Source: an uncultured Lachnospiraceae bacterium (GTDB taxonomy: Bacteria; Bacillota; Clostridia; Lachnospirales; Lachnospiraceae). From it: 64,000 nucleotides of DNA. The position numbers were made by a program, and so were the translations under genes. Under the pieces are notes generated by a model, which saw only the letters and a program-made list of their open reading frames with translations, was not told the origin of the DNA and made no database searches. Below are positions 50,209 through 58,293 of the stretch, in pieces; position 1 is the stretch's first letter; each line of letters begins with the position of its first letter. The DNA is taken from contig CACWLA010000006.1 of the NCBI GenBank assembly GCA_902761665.1, positions 1 to 64,000 on the forward strand, given 5' to 3'.

Positions 50209-51053
50209 TCCTCGCAGAAGGAGACGGCGACGGCATCGGGGCCGACGTGCGTGCCGATGATCAGGCTGACTTCGCTCACGAACAGCGGATCGAGGCCGGT
50301 CACTTCCTTCGCCTGCGCGAGGAACTCCCGTCCGGCCGCCTCATTGTTCGTATGCGCGCCGATGTAATATTTCTTATCCAGTTTCTTCTGGGCAAGAAGG
50401 TCCAGAATGGCCTTTTGAGCCGCCTTCCGGCCGCGGCACTTCATGAGCGGCACGATTTTGCCGTTTTCGAAGTGCAGGATGGGCTTGATCTGCAGCATGC
50501 TGCCGACCGCCCCGGAGACGGGTGAAAGCCTTCCGCCGCGCACCAGGTAATCCAGATGCTCAACGATGAAGTACACGTCGATGTGTTTCTTTTTCTCCTC
50601 GATGACTTCAATGATCTCGTCAAAACTCTTTCCGGCTTCCTTCATGTCCTGCGCCATGTAGACGAGCAGGCCGGAAGCGATCGCTTCGAGGAAAGTATCC
50701 ACCACATAGATCCGTGAACCGGGATAATTTTCCATCAGGTCCTCAGCTTCGGTCAGCACGGTCGAGTAGCTGCCGCTGCATTCGGAGGACGCCATGAGAG
50801 CGATGATGTCATGTCCTTCCTTTAACGCATCTTCCATGATCTCGCGCACGCGCTCGGGGTTGCAGCCCATGGAATACGCCCTTTCCTTCGCCAGCCTTGC
50901 ATAGAACTGCTGCGGCGTGAGTTTGATCTCGTCGCCATAGATGGTTCCGTCGTTGAAGTGATAATACTGGGGAAGGATCGCGATGCCTTTCGCCGCGGCG
51001 TAAGCCGGATCGACGTCGCAGTTCACGTCAGACATGATCACAAAATCTCTCAT
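50205..51053 (-). CDS. DegV family fatty-acid-binding protein
   Basis: A 282-aa soluble protein of the DegV/FakB family, which binds a fatty acid and presents it to the kinase FakA for phosphorylation. N-terminal DFVIMSDVNCDVDPAYA, then the two conserved Ser/Thr-rich regions ECSGSYSTVLTEAEDL (about 88) and VDTFLEAIASGLLVY, and VEHLDYLVRGGRLSP (about 163) with the family's GGR. No FakA gene is in the window. Its promoter is at 51105-51132. Ligand choice (chain saturation) cannot be read from sequence. Confidence 0.93.
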   Translation of the reverse strand: MRDFVIMSDVNCDVDPAYAAAKGIAILPQYYHFNDGTIYGDEIKLTPQQFYARLAKERAYSMGCNPERVREIMEDALKEGHDIIALMASSECSGSYSTVLTEAEDLMENYPGSRIYVVDTFLEAIASGLLVYMAQDMKEAGKSFDEIIEVIEEKKKHIDVYFIVEHLDYLVRGGRLSPVSGAVGSMLQIKPILHFENGKIVPLMKCRGRKAAQKAILDLLAQKKLDKKYYIGAHTNNEAAGREFLAQAKEVTGLDPLFVSEVSLIIGTHVGPDAVAVSFCEE

Positions 51054-51104
51054 CAGATAAACCTCCTGGAAAAACGCCTGCGCTTTTTCGCACGCGTAAA
51101 AGTG

Positions 51105-51132
51105 ATTATATCACAAAAGAAAGCTTTTGCAA
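51105..51132 (-). promoter_or_regulatory. Promoter of degV-ydcF
   Basis: -35 TTGCAA (51127-51132), 16-base spacer, perfect -10 TATAAT (51105-51110). Confidence 0.8.
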
Positions 51133-51144
51133 AGCAAAAAGCAC

Positions 51145-51822
51145 TTATAAGGAGCGGATGATGCGGTCCGTGACCTCCAGGCAGACCTCGGAGGAGTGCC
51201 GGATCTCGCGCTCAAATTCCTCGGCGCCGCCCGTGATCCTGTCGGAGACCGCCTTGATCAGCAGGCAGGGAACGCCGGCGCGGTTTGCCGTCAGCAGGAT
51301 GCCGGCGGCTTCCATTTCGCAGATGTCGGCGGCAAATTCCTCGTGCAGGGCGCGCTTCTTTTCCGCGCCTGCCACGAACTTATCTGCCGAGGCGCAGGTC
51401 ACGGGAACCAGTTCCGGTGCCGCTTCGCAGGCCTTTCTGACCAGCTCCGGATCCGCCGGGACGTAGCGCGTGGGATACGCCAGGTAGCGCCCGCGTTCGC
51501 AGCCGTCCCAGTCGCTGGTATCGAAATCGGTATGGACGACCCGTTCGACCACGACCGTGCGCGCCATGGTCATCTCCTCGGTGAGGCCGCCGACCACACC
51601 GAAGTTGACGATCAGACTGACGCCGTACCCCGTGATCAGCAGTTCCGCTGCCGCGGCCGCCGCGATCTCACCGGCACCGCTGCTCACGACGCAGAGTTCG
51701 TAGGTTTCATTTTCATAACGGTAAACGGTGAAGCCGCCGCGCTTTTCCTCACCTTTCGGTTCGCCGAATCGCGACAGCACGGCATCCATTTCCACCGCGA
51801 CGATCATTCCGATCTTCTTCAT
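51145..51822 (-). CDS. 5'-methylthioadenosine/S-adenosylhomocysteine nucleosidase-like protein
   Basis: A 225-aa phosphorylase/nucleosidase superfamily member. N-terminal KKIGMIVAVEMDAVLSRFG and the glycine-rich SSGAGEIAAAAAAELLI, then NFGVVGGL, the ribose/base-binding DICEMEAAGILLTANRAGVPCLLIKAVSD with Glu and the catalytic Asp. MTA/SAH nucleosidases remove adenine from methylation by-products. The N-terminal residues differ somewhat from classical MtnN, so another purine nucleosidase role is possible. It follows the M20 gene by 10 bases and is probably co-transcribed with it. Confidence 0.82.
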   Translation of the reverse strand: MKKIGMIVAVEMDAVLSRFGEPKGEEKRGGFTVYRYENETYELCVVSSGAGEIAAAAAAELLITGYGVSLIVNFGVVGGLTEEMTMARTVVVERVVHTDFDTSDWDGCERGRYLAYPTRYVPADPELVRKACEAAPELVPVTCASADKFVAGAEKKRALHEEFAADICEMEAAGILLTANRAGVPCLLIKAVSDRITGGAEEFEREIRHSSEVCLEVTDRIIRSL

Positions 51823-51832
51823 CGGTTTCTCC

Positions 51833-53221
51833 TTACAGGTCCGTCAGCGCGCGGGGGCGTACGCCCTCGGGGATCGGCGCCACGTACCCTTTGCCGACGC
51901 GTTCGCGGAACTCCTCTTTTGCCTTGGCCAGCAGGTCCGGATGCTCAAGCAGGCTGATCAGCGTTTCGCCCATGACGATGCCGGCATAGCGCATCGCTTC
52001 CTTCGCTGCGGCGCGTTTTCCCTGCGTGACCGCCTGCCACGAATGGCCGGGCGTGCCCAGGCACCAGGTCGCCGCGGAAAGCTGCGCAAGCGGGCAGATC
52101 CAGCTGGCATCGCCCACGTCGGTCGAGCCGGCGCTCGCGATCTCGCCTTCATTAAAATCGTAGGAAAGTTTCTCGTACGCGTAGGGATGGTCCGGATCCG
52201 CGTGCGGCGCGCCCATGAGCGTTTTCAGCGTCAGTTCGCGCGCGAAAGCCATGTCCTCTTCATTCGGTACGGGCGGCGCGATCTCCTGCATGATGCGGTC
52301 CATCTCGCGCTGCATCGTCTCGTTCATGACCAGGTTCGAACAGGCCTTGATGAATTCGTGGCTCTCTTTCGTTTCCGTCATCAGCGCAGCGCCTTCGGCG
52401 ATCTTCAGGACCCGCTTGTACAGTTCCTTCACCCCGTCGTTGTCCGCGTCGCGGATCAGGTACAGGGCTTCGGCATGGGGCTGCACGACGTTCGGGGAGA
52501 TGCCGCCGGCGTCGATGATGGAATAGTGGATCCTCGCCGAGGTGGGCATGTGTTCGCGCAGGAACTGCACGCCGATGTTCATCAGTTCCAGGGCATCCAG
52601 GGCGCTCCGGCCCATGTGCGGGGCGCCCGCGGCATGGGCGGCCAGGCCGTCGAACTTGAACAGGATCTGGTAGTTCGCGAGCGACGAACGGGTGCGGACC
52701 TTGTTCACGACGCCGGGATGCCAGCAGACCGCCGCATCCAGCTCGTCAAACACGTGGTCGCGCGCCATGAAGGACTTGCCGGAGCCGCCTTCCTCGCCGG
52801 GGCAGCCGTAGTAGATCACGGTGCCTTCGGCGCCGGTCTCTTCCAGATATTTCTTGACGGCGATGGCCGCGGCGAGCGAGCCCACGCCGAGCAGGTTGTG
52901 GCCGCATCCTTGGCCGGCGTTTTTGCCGTTCGGCTTCTTTTCCAGGCAGTTCGCTTCCTGCCCGAGGCCGCTCAGCGCGTCGTATTCGCCAAGGACGCCA
53001 AGCACGGGCTTCCCATGGCCGAAGCGGCCCGAGAATGCGGTCGCAATGCCGGCGATCCCCTCTTCCACTTCGAAGCCCTCTTCACGAAGGAACTTGATCA
53101 GCGTCGCCGCCGACTGCCATTCGGTAAAGGCCAGTTCGGGCGTTTCCCAGATCGCGTCTGCCGCCGCGTCCAGACGGGGCGCGTATTCATCTATGATTTG
53201 TTTTGCTGTGTACACGGTCAT
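51833..53221 (-). CDS. M20-family amidohydrolase (AbgB/aminoacylase-like)
   Basis: A 462-aa cytosolic metallopeptidase-like amidohydrolase. The metal-site region GVLGEYDALSGLGQ and GQGCGHNLLGVGS (about residues 75-120), EGTVIYYGCPGEEGGSGKSF (about 138), and the dimerisation domain with FDGLAAHAAGAPHMGRSALDA. The C-terminal GSTDVGDASWICP and GTPGHSW supply further ligands. This pattern is that of p-aminobenzoyl-glutamate/AbgB-like enzymes rather than dipeptidases. The ATG at 53221 has AGGAGG three bases upstream, close spacing; the long upstream frame has no site and covers the promoter. Confidence 0.9.
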   Translation of the reverse strand: MTVYTAKQIIDEYAPRLDAAADAIWETPELAFTEWQSAATLIKFLREEGFEVEEGIAGIATAFSGRFGHGKPVLGVLGEYDALSGLGQEANCLEKKPNGKNAGQGCGHNLLGVGSLAAAIAVKKYLEETGAEGTVIYYGCPGEEGGSGKSFMARDHVFDELDAAVCWHPGVVNKVRTRSSLANYQILFKFDGLAAHAAGAPHMGRSALDALELMNIGVQFLREHMPTSARIHYSIIDAGGISPNVVQPHAEALYLIRDADNDGVKELYKRVLKIAEGAALMTETKESHEFIKACSNLVMNETMQREMDRIMQEIAPPVPNEEDMAFARELTLKTLMGAPHADPDHPYAYEKLSYDFNEGEIASAGSTDVGDASWICPLAQLSAATWCLGTPGHSWQAVTQGKRAAAKEAMRYAGIVMGETLISLLEHPDLLAKAKEEFRERVGKGYVAPIPEGVRPRALTDL

Positions 53222-53249
53222 TTGCCTCCTGCAGGAATTTTCTGGTTTC

Positions 53250-53278
53250 ATTGTAACGCATAAGCGTGGTTTTGCCAA
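53250..53278 (-). promoter_or_regulatory. Promoter of the M20-nucleosidase operon
   Basis: -35 TTGGCA (53273-53278), 17-base spacer, -10 TACAAT (53250-53255). The predicted leader is short, about 20 bases. Confidence 0.7.
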
Positions 53279-53391
53279 CGAAAAAAGGAAGCGATAAACC
53301 ATCTTGATCGATACAGCAGGCCTAGAAAGACAAAGCAAGGGATAGTCTGTCTTTTGACACCCCGGTCTGACAGCATATTGCGGCAGCAGCT

Positions 53392-54723
53392 TCAGCGGGA
53401 CGAAAGCTGCCTTTCTCTCCGGGACTTCAGGAGCGGTTTGTCTTTGACCTCCGCCAGTTTCTGTTCCCGGCGTCCGAGTATTTCGGCAGGCTTGGGCTTG
53501 ATATCGCCTGATTTGGTAAGGGCCCACTTGGTCATCAGAGGTCCGGCGATCTCATAGACCAGAACGGTGAAGAGGATGATATTCCGGATCAGCTGGCCGT
53601 CTCCGGGAAGCTGGTCAGCAGTCACGCACATCCCGAGTGCGACGCCGGCCTGCGGAAAGAGCGTGATGCCAAGATAACGAATGACTTCTTTATTGCAGTT
53701 TACGGCTTTTGAAGACAGGCGCGCGCCGAAGTATTTCCCGAGGCAGCGGGTCAGGACATACACCAGGCCGATGAGCATGATGCTGCCTCTGCTGAAGACG
53801 GAGAGGTTGAAGCCGGCGCCGCTTAACACGAAGAACAGTACCAGAATAGGAACAGACCAGCGGTTGGCGCGGCCCATAAGATCTTCCGCGAGCGGAGAAA
53901 TGTTGACAAAAAGCGTTCCCAGCATCATGCAGACCAGCAAAGAAGAGAAACCGATCGTTACAGGCCCGATTTTGAACGAGAGCATGGAAAGGCCCACGGT
54001 CAGAATGATAAAGGTGATCGTCATGGACAGACGGTTTGAGTTGGAATGGAACATGGTTTCCAGTTTTTTTAGGACCATGCCGGCGGCAGCACCGAGCAGC
54101 AGGGACAGAACGATCTCCAGCAACGGATCGATCAGAATCGATATCAGATCTGCACGGCCGGAACTAAGGGCTTTGGCAATGCCGAAGGAAACGGCAAAGA
54201 CGATGAGCCCGACGGCATCGTCCAATGCGACTATGGGCAGGAGCAGGCTCGTGAGTTCGCCTTTGGCCTTATACTGCCGGACCACCATAAGTGTTGCGGC
54301 AGGAGCCGTGGCAGAAGCGATAGCACCAAGAGTGATCGCTGCTGGCAGCGAGAGCGTCTGCGGCATAAGAAAATGGATGCCGATCATAGCCAGATCAACT
54401 ACGATCGTCGTAAACACCGCCTGTACAATGCCGATGATCGTAGCCTGGCGGCCTGTCTTTCTCAATGCGGTCAGATTGAATTCGGAACCTATGGAAAAGG
54501 CGATAAAGCCCAGAGCAACATCAGAGAAGACCGAGAGTGCTTCTACGTCGGTGCTGCTGGCAAACCCAAGCCCGGGAACGCCGAGGCGGCCAAGCACAAA
54601 AGGACCGGCCAGGATGCCGGCAATCAGATAAGCGGTAACGTCGGGCAGTTTAAAGCGGTTGAAAAGCCTTGTCATCATGAGTCCGGCAAAGAGTGCTGTT
54701 GCTATGGAAAGCAGCGTTGCCAT
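53392..54723 (-). CDS. Cation:proton antiporter (CPA2 family)
   Basis: A 443-aa membrane antiporter with about 12 hydrophobic segments. CPA2/KefB-NapA-type landmarks: FKLPDVTAYLIAGILAGPFVLG (about residues 27-48), GSEFNLTALRKTG (about 80), the unwound-helix motif IASATAPAATLM (about 136) and the ion-binding LDDAVGLIVFAVSFG (about 166). The C-terminus is a 40-residue soluble basic tail without a RCK/TrkA domain. The ATG at 54723 follows AAGG; the preceding TTG is less likely. It probably exchanges Na+ or K+ for H+. It lies just outside the tRNA-linked islet described at 54882-59715. Confidence 0.92.
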   Translation of the reverse strand: MATLLSIATALFAGLMMTRLFNRFKLPDVTAYLIAGILAGPFVLGRLGVPGLGFASSTDVEALSVFSDVALGFIAFSIGSEFNLTALRKTGRQATIIGIVQAVFTTIVVDLAMIGIHFLMPQTLSLPAAITLGAIASATAPAATLMVVRQYKAKGELTSLLLPIVALDDAVGLIVFAVSFGIAKALSSGRADLISILIDPLLEIVLSLLLGAAAGMVLKKLETMFHSNSNRLSMTITFIILTVGLSMLSFKIGPVTIGFSSLLVCMMLGTLFVNISPLAEDLMGRANRWSVPILVLFFVLSGAGFNLSVFSRGSIMLIGLVYVLTRCLGKYFGARLSSKAVNCNKEVIRYLGITLFPQAGVALGMCVTADQLPGDGQLIRNIILFTVLVYEIAGPLMTKWALTKSGDIKPKPAEILGRREQKLAEVKDKPLLKSRRERQLSSR

Positions 54724-54768
54724 AATCAAAAACCTTCTTTCCGGGAGCGTTGCGCCCCACAGCCGCTA

Positions 54769-54796
54769 ACTGTATCACTTTTTTTGAAAAAAGCAA
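54769..54796 (-). promoter_or_regulatory. Promoter of the antiporter gene
   Basis: -35 TTGCTT (54791-54796), 16-base spacer, -10 TACAGT (54769-54774). Confidence 0.55.
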
Positions 54797-54850
54797 CAGT
54801 TGCCTTTCGCTTCTTTTTGTAATATTCTTGCATGGGTTTCGCCGGGAAAC

Positions 54851-54874
54851 AAAAAACCGCATAAGAATGCGGTT
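54851..54874 (-). terminator. Terminator just outside the islet's left end
   Basis: AACCGCAT (minus strand, 54867-54874) pairs with ATGCGGTT (54855-54862), followed by TTTT. It lies seven bases beyond the 54882-54902 copy of the tRNA-Ala 3' end, the spacing expected of the tRNA gene's original terminator displaced by an insertion. Confidence 0.85.
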
Positions 54875-54881
54875 TGCAGAG

Positions 54882-54902
54882 GTGAAGCATAGGGGATTCG
54901 AA
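54882..54902 (-). repeat. tRNA-Ala 3'-end copy, left attachment-site candidate
   Basis: 21 bases identical to 59695-59715 (3' end of tRNA-Ala with one flanking base) except one position (A instead of G at 54885). Same orientation as the tRNA gene, and followed by a terminator. Reads as attL of an element inserted at the tRNA 3' end. Confidence 0.85.
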
Positions 54903-54949
54903 ACCGAACGTGCTTTCGATTTTCATCGTGAATGATTAAGTTTCAGGCG

Positions 54950-54995
54950 ACCACAGACGACCGCAAACGAAACCACATAACCTAAAACCACCACA
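54950..54995 (+). repeat. Iterated ACCACA-like motifs near the left repeat
   Basis: ACCACA at 54950, ACCGCA at 54960, ACCACA at 54972 and ACCACA at 54990, all in one orientation and spaced 10, 12 and 18 bases. Short iterated motifs just inside an attachment core are typical arm-type binding sites of tyrosine recombinases; that role is a guess here. Confidence 0.5.
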
Positions 54996-55028
54996 GAAAG
55001 GAGGCTCCGGCGATTCCACTTCTTTCTG
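54995..55028 (+). repeat. 34-bp direct repeat, copy 1
   Basis: Identical over 34 bases to 55992-56025. Begins AGAAAGGAGGCTCCGGCGAT and ends CCACTTCTTTCTG; the ends AGAAAG and CTTTCT are inverted to each other. Together the two copies flank the two hypothetical genes at 55055-55910. Confidence 0.9.
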
Positions 55029-55054
55029 AACATACCCCAGTTAAGGTATCCTTT

Positions 55055-55426
55055 CTATTTCCAGCCTTCTTTATTACTGCCTGTTTCATAGGATTTACTG
55101 GTTAGGTGCGGGTAGTTGCTGCTGTCTTCACCATGCTTTTTGCCCCACGCCATATGCGGTACGGACAAAATGACTTCGAATTCCATCTCCCACAGATCCC
55201 TTGCTTTTCCAGCCTTTACTGCTTCATAGTACTCTTCACCGTTAGTTAATGCGCAGCATCGGGAATACAAAAAACTGTCATCAGAATGGCTGTAGTATTT
55301 ACAAGCCTTTTTGAAATTCTTCTTTGTATCCAATTCATATAATAATTCTGCCATGATTTCATCAAAAGAGACATTTATCTTTTCCCCTTGTGGAACTACT
55401 TTCCTTTCATCCCCGCCCAATATCAT
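55055..55426 (-). CDS. Hypothetical protein in the islet
   Basis: Not recognised. A 123-aa soluble protein starting MILGGDERKVVPQGEKINV, with a helical acidic middle (FDEIMAELLYELDTKKNFKKA) and a tail of polar residues ending NKEGWK. The start is uncertain: a TTG-initiated form from 55474 would overlap the upstream gene further, while the ATG at 55426 overlaps it by 20 bases and has no clear ribosome binding site. It lies between the two 34-bp direct repeats with the next gene. Coding use is AT-rich. Its small size and position in a run of orphan genes suit an immunity protein, with no direct evidence. Confidence 0.55.
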   Translation of the reverse strand: MILGGDERKVVPQGEKINVSFDEIMAELLYELDTKKNFKKACKYYSHSDDSFLYSRCCALTNGEEYYEAVKAGKARDLWEMEFEVILSVPHMAWGKKHGEDSSNYPHLTSKSYETGSNKEGWK

Positions 55427-55910
55427 TTTCCGCACGGATGAGTTTCTCGACTTGCATTCTAAATTCTGTTGCAAAAATCTTTATTGCTGTTCTCTTGATG
55501 ATGGCGGAAAGGGAAAACAAGAAAACAAAAGCAATAACAGGAATGAATCCAACAAATATATTTTCCAATAATCCGTCAAAATAAGTCTTTATCAGGAAAC
55601 ATTGTAAGAGTCCAATAACCACATAGAAAAAAGAGAGAGCAAAATGTAAAGTTTTCAATTGCTTTCCGGCAATACGCAAAACTACCCCCGACGAACATAT
55701 CGATTCTTCCACAGTGATTATCGGTAGAAACGAATTATAAAACAAAATACTGATTGGTTTGGGGTAATAGCAAATCACGTCACTATCTTCATTTTCATGC
55801 CTTTGAGATGTATAAGAATACCCTTGGACTTCAATAGAGGTTTTACATAGCTGTCCCAAATCAATATGTCTGCAATTTGGAAAACAAAGAAACACTTTTT
55901 TCTCCGGCAT
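55407..55910 (-). CDS. Hypothetical membrane protein in the islet
   Basis: Not recognised. A 167-aa protein with a soluble N-terminal half (about residues 1-80, containing DVICYYPKPISILFYN) and two adjacent hydrophobic segments (about 87-107 and 115-138), then a short cytoplasmic tail. AAGGAG eight bases before the ATG supports translation. The 3' end overlaps the next gene by 20 bases. Both genes sit between 34-bp direct repeats, so they may have been gained or lost as a unit. Confidence 0.65.
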   Translation of the reverse strand: MPEKKVFLCFPNCRHIDLGQLCKTSIEVQGYSYTSQRHENEDSDVICYYPKPISILFYNSFLPIITVEESICSSGVVLRIAGKQLKTLHFALSFFYVVIGLLQCFLIKTYFDGLLENIFVGFIPVIAFVFLFSLSAIIKRTAIKIFATEFRMQVEKLIRAENDIGRG

Positions 55911-55991
55911 GTTATTCTCTCCTTGACGAACAAACTGGTTTTATAGCAATTCGCACACAACTTCTTGGAAAGCTACATTAATAACAACTCA

Positions 55992-56025
55992 AGAAAGGAG
56001 GCTCCGGCGATTCCACTTCTTTCTG
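55992..56025 (+). repeat. 34-bp direct repeat, copy 2
   Basis: Exact second copy of 54995-55028, placed between the two-gene unit and the ADP-ribosylation/crystallin J1-like gene. The sequence right after it (GGTAACTCGGG and GGTAACTCATG) shows a short direct repeat of GGTAACTC. Confidence 0.9.
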
Positions 56026-56048
56026 GGAGGTAACTCGGGGAAGGTAAC

Positions 56049-57146
56049 TCATGATTTTGCGTTACAGTCTAACTCGTACCACTTTCGCAGCGCTTTCATA
56101 AACAAACTGATGCGCTCTTTCTCCTCTTGAGTATCAGTTTGAAGGTTTTGCACAGTGTGAGACAGTAAGTCTCCATGTTTGGAATAAAACTTCTGCCAGG
56201 ATCTATTGTCTGTGGATTCATTACTGCCAAACAGATCCAAGCTCCAAAGAAAACCCCGAAAGAAACTATCCAGTCGGAAGGAGTTGACAGTTCCTATCAA
56301 TAAACCCAACCTGTTTTCATACTGGAGCAAAAGTTCAGGGACATAATTGCAGCTCCATGTGCCCGGATGTAAAGGTAGTAGTTGTGGCTCATTGTAAAGA
56401 TCAGGCCGGTATTCCTGTAACAACTCGAAAAACTTGGAAAAAGCATCTTCGTCTGTATAATTATCTTCCAGTGCATTTAACCAATTGACTACGATATACT
56501 TGCTTTTCTTTTCTTCTTCGCCGCATAGCTCATTGATTATTTGCTTATACTCTGTTTTTGCCAGCGGCTTTGGAATAACGGACATTTTCTTATCTATCAC
56601 GTCCCAATTAAAAACTTTATATCGTCGGCAGACAAAAGCATGAAACGGTCCGCGCCATGCCATGTGATATCCTAATATGTCACACAATGAACTGCCCAGG
56701 CCTAATAAAAAGGGCTCAAAGACTTGTAAAGAATCCCTTTCAAAAAGCGTCTGCTTTTCACGGAACACTTTCCACAAAACTCTGACTTCTGCTTCAGCTT
56801 TCGTCTCTTCCGCATACTCATCCAACCATTGAATCAAACCGATAATATGCTGATTGAATTCATTCAGTTCTTCTGCTGGAATCCATAATTCCTGATGATA
56901 GCTGCTGCCGACGGTATGCACATCGAAACGAGAGATGTATTCATCATCGATCTCGAAGCAAAGGACGTATCCTTTATGATCCTCGTTGTGCTTGGCATTC
57001 CATTTATAAGCGATTTCCCGGGCGTACTTTTCGTTCAGGACAGGATAAAAGATCGGCTGCTCCGGCAGACGCGGAGGGAAAGCCTTCCACCCGTTTTCTT
57101 CAATCAGTTTCAGTTCTGCTGTGCCTACTGGCCTGTATAGAATCAT
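56049..57146 (-). CDS. Fusion: ADP-ribosylation/crystallin J1-like domain plus unknown C-terminal domain
   Basis: A 365-aa soluble protein. The first 105 residues (MILYRPVGTAELKLIEENGW, then AFPPRLPEQPIFYPVLN and YVLCFEIDDEYISRFDVHTVG) match the small bacterial proteins generally labelled ADP-ribosylation/crystallin J1, which are normally about 110-120 aa and stand alone. The remaining 250 residues, rich in aromatic and acidic residues, are not recognised; they include WLDEYAEETKAEAEVRVLWKV and FEPFLLGLGSSLCDILGYHMA. The gene overlaps none of its neighbours; it begins three bases after the next upstream gene ends. The catalytic role of the label is unproven. It may belong to a toxin-immunity set. 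Confidence 0.65.
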   Translation of the reverse strand: MILYRPVGTAELKLIEENGWKAFPPRLPEQPIFYPVLNEKYAREIAYKWNAKHNEDHKGYVLCFEIDDEYISRFDVHTVGSSYHQELWIPAEELNEFNQHIIGLIQWLDEYAEETKAEAEVRVLWKVFREKQTLFERDSLQVFEPFLLGLGSSLCDILGYHMAWRGPFHAFVCRRYKVFNWDVIDKKMSVIPKPLAKTEYKQIINELCGEEEKKSKYIVVNWLNALEDNYTDEDAFSKFFELLQEYRPDLYNEPQLLPLHPGTWSCNYVPELLLQYENRLGLLIGTVNSFRLDSFFRGFLWSLDLFGSNESTDNRSWQKFYSKHGDLLSHTVQNLQTDTQEEKERISLFMKALRKWYELDCNAKS

Positions 57147-57149
57147 TGC

Positions 57150-57851
57150 TCACCCTTTGTCATTTCTTATGAATTCGACTTCAAACATGCCTCGGATATT
57201 CATCCGTGCCGGTATCGGATCCGAAGTCTTGCAAATCAGCCGTTTGTCGCTCCACTTCACAACATTTATATCCGTAATATCAGGAACGCATTTGCTGCAT
57301 TCTTCATACAGATCGATCCACTTATCCGCTTCCACAGGGGTCATCGGATCGGTAAGATCCAACACAATGACGTTGTCCGGAGAGGCCCAGAAACAGCCGT
57401 CTACGGCTAACTGATCCGTGACTGCGTTATAGAAACAGTCACACCAGATAAATGTCTCTTTCGGCGTTTCTCCGTATGATTCCGCAGGAAGATAGCGCAT
57501 ACATTCGAGCGTATTCAGATCAAGCACGCTGTATCCGTACAGATCCTCATCGAAAACAAGGTAATCGCTGCCGTTGGAATGATGAATGATCTTTGCCATC
57601 CGGGACCTTCCGTCAAGGTTTTTCCATTCGAAAAGCATTTTGTCATTCTTGTACAGTCTGCAGATCTCTCCGTCGATAGGGGCATGACCGGGGATGCAGT
57701 GTTCCACATCGGCGAAGTAATAATGCCTGACACAAAAGCCGTCTTCCAGTTCGGTGACCCTTTCCGGTTCAGCGAAGGAAATCTTGGAAAAGACTTGTTC
57801 GTCAAGGGCTTTTACTCGTTTTATGTATTCATCAGTTCCGAAGTAATTCAT
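57150..57851 (-). CDS. Hypothetical protein with a conserved FWCDCFYN-type pattern
   Basis: No function recognised. A 233-aa soluble, acidic, beta-rich protein (for example YYFADVEHCIPGHAPIDGE, DYLVFDEDLYGYSVLDLNTLE). The stretch IWCDCFYNAVTDQLAVDGCFW followed by DNVIVLDLTDPMTP resembles a pattern I recall from small orphan proteins in other bacteria, often next to toxin genes. It stops three bases before the fusion gene start. No signal peptide or membrane segment. Confidence 0.65.
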   Translation of the reverse strand: MNYFGTDEYIKRVKALDEQVFSKISFAEPERVTELEDGFCVRHYYFADVEHCIPGHAPIDGEICRLYKNDKMLFEWKNLDGRSRMAKIIHHSNGSDYLVFDEDLYGYSVLDLNTLECMRYLPAESYGETPKETFIWCDCFYNAVTDQLAVDGCFWASPDNVIVLDLTDPMTPVEADKWIDLYEECSKCVPDITDINVVKWSDKRLICKTSDPIPARMNIRGMFEVEFIRNDKG

Positions 57852-57882
57852 TTTTCTCCACTAATACAATTTCTGTTTCTTT

Positions 57883-58269
57883 TTATTGGATTGTCTCTAA
57901 TTCTTCCGGGTGTTCCGGATCTGGCCATTGTCTTAACGGCAACAGGTCCTTTCTCGAACAATCCTCTTCCCAAAAAGCCATTACAGCTTCTTCCGGCAGC
58001 TCCTCCCGGCACTTAATGAAAGAGGAGTAAACTTCCATCACATCATCTTCGAATACAGAAAAACAATCAGCGAAGGAAATCACTTCCGATTTCACGGTCT
58101 TTCCATACATATTTTGATAAGTATCATCGACGTATTCCTTGGCATATTGCTCAGCCTTCAGATATGCATCATCAAAAGAATCGGCGTCCAACATGATAAT
58201 GGATTCTTCCAGAAAAACTTCGCCGGTCTCGACGGTATGTCTGATAATAAGTTTAACGCTGTATTTCAT
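57883..58269 (-). CDS. DUF4288 domain protein
   Basis: A 128-aa soluble protein matching DUF4288: VKLIIRHTVETG (about residues 5-16), the family's ESIIMLDADSFDDAYLKAEQYAKEY, and NMYGKTVKSEVISFADCFSVFEDDVMEVYSSFI. DUF4288 proteins are frequent in polymorphic-toxin immunity neighbourhoods, but the domain has no known biochemical role. It ends 31 bases before the downstream gene start and begins 24 bases after the upstream one, so it lies within one transcript. Confidence 0.7.
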   Translation of the reverse strand: MKYSVKLIIRHTVETGEVFLEESIIMLDADSFDDAYLKAEQYAKEYVDDTYQNMYGKTVKSEVISFADCFSVFEDDVMEVYSSFIKCREELPEEAVMAFWEEDCSRKDLLPLRQWPDPEHPEELETIQ

Positions 58270-58293
58270 TTTTGCCTTCCTTTCATTGGCAAC

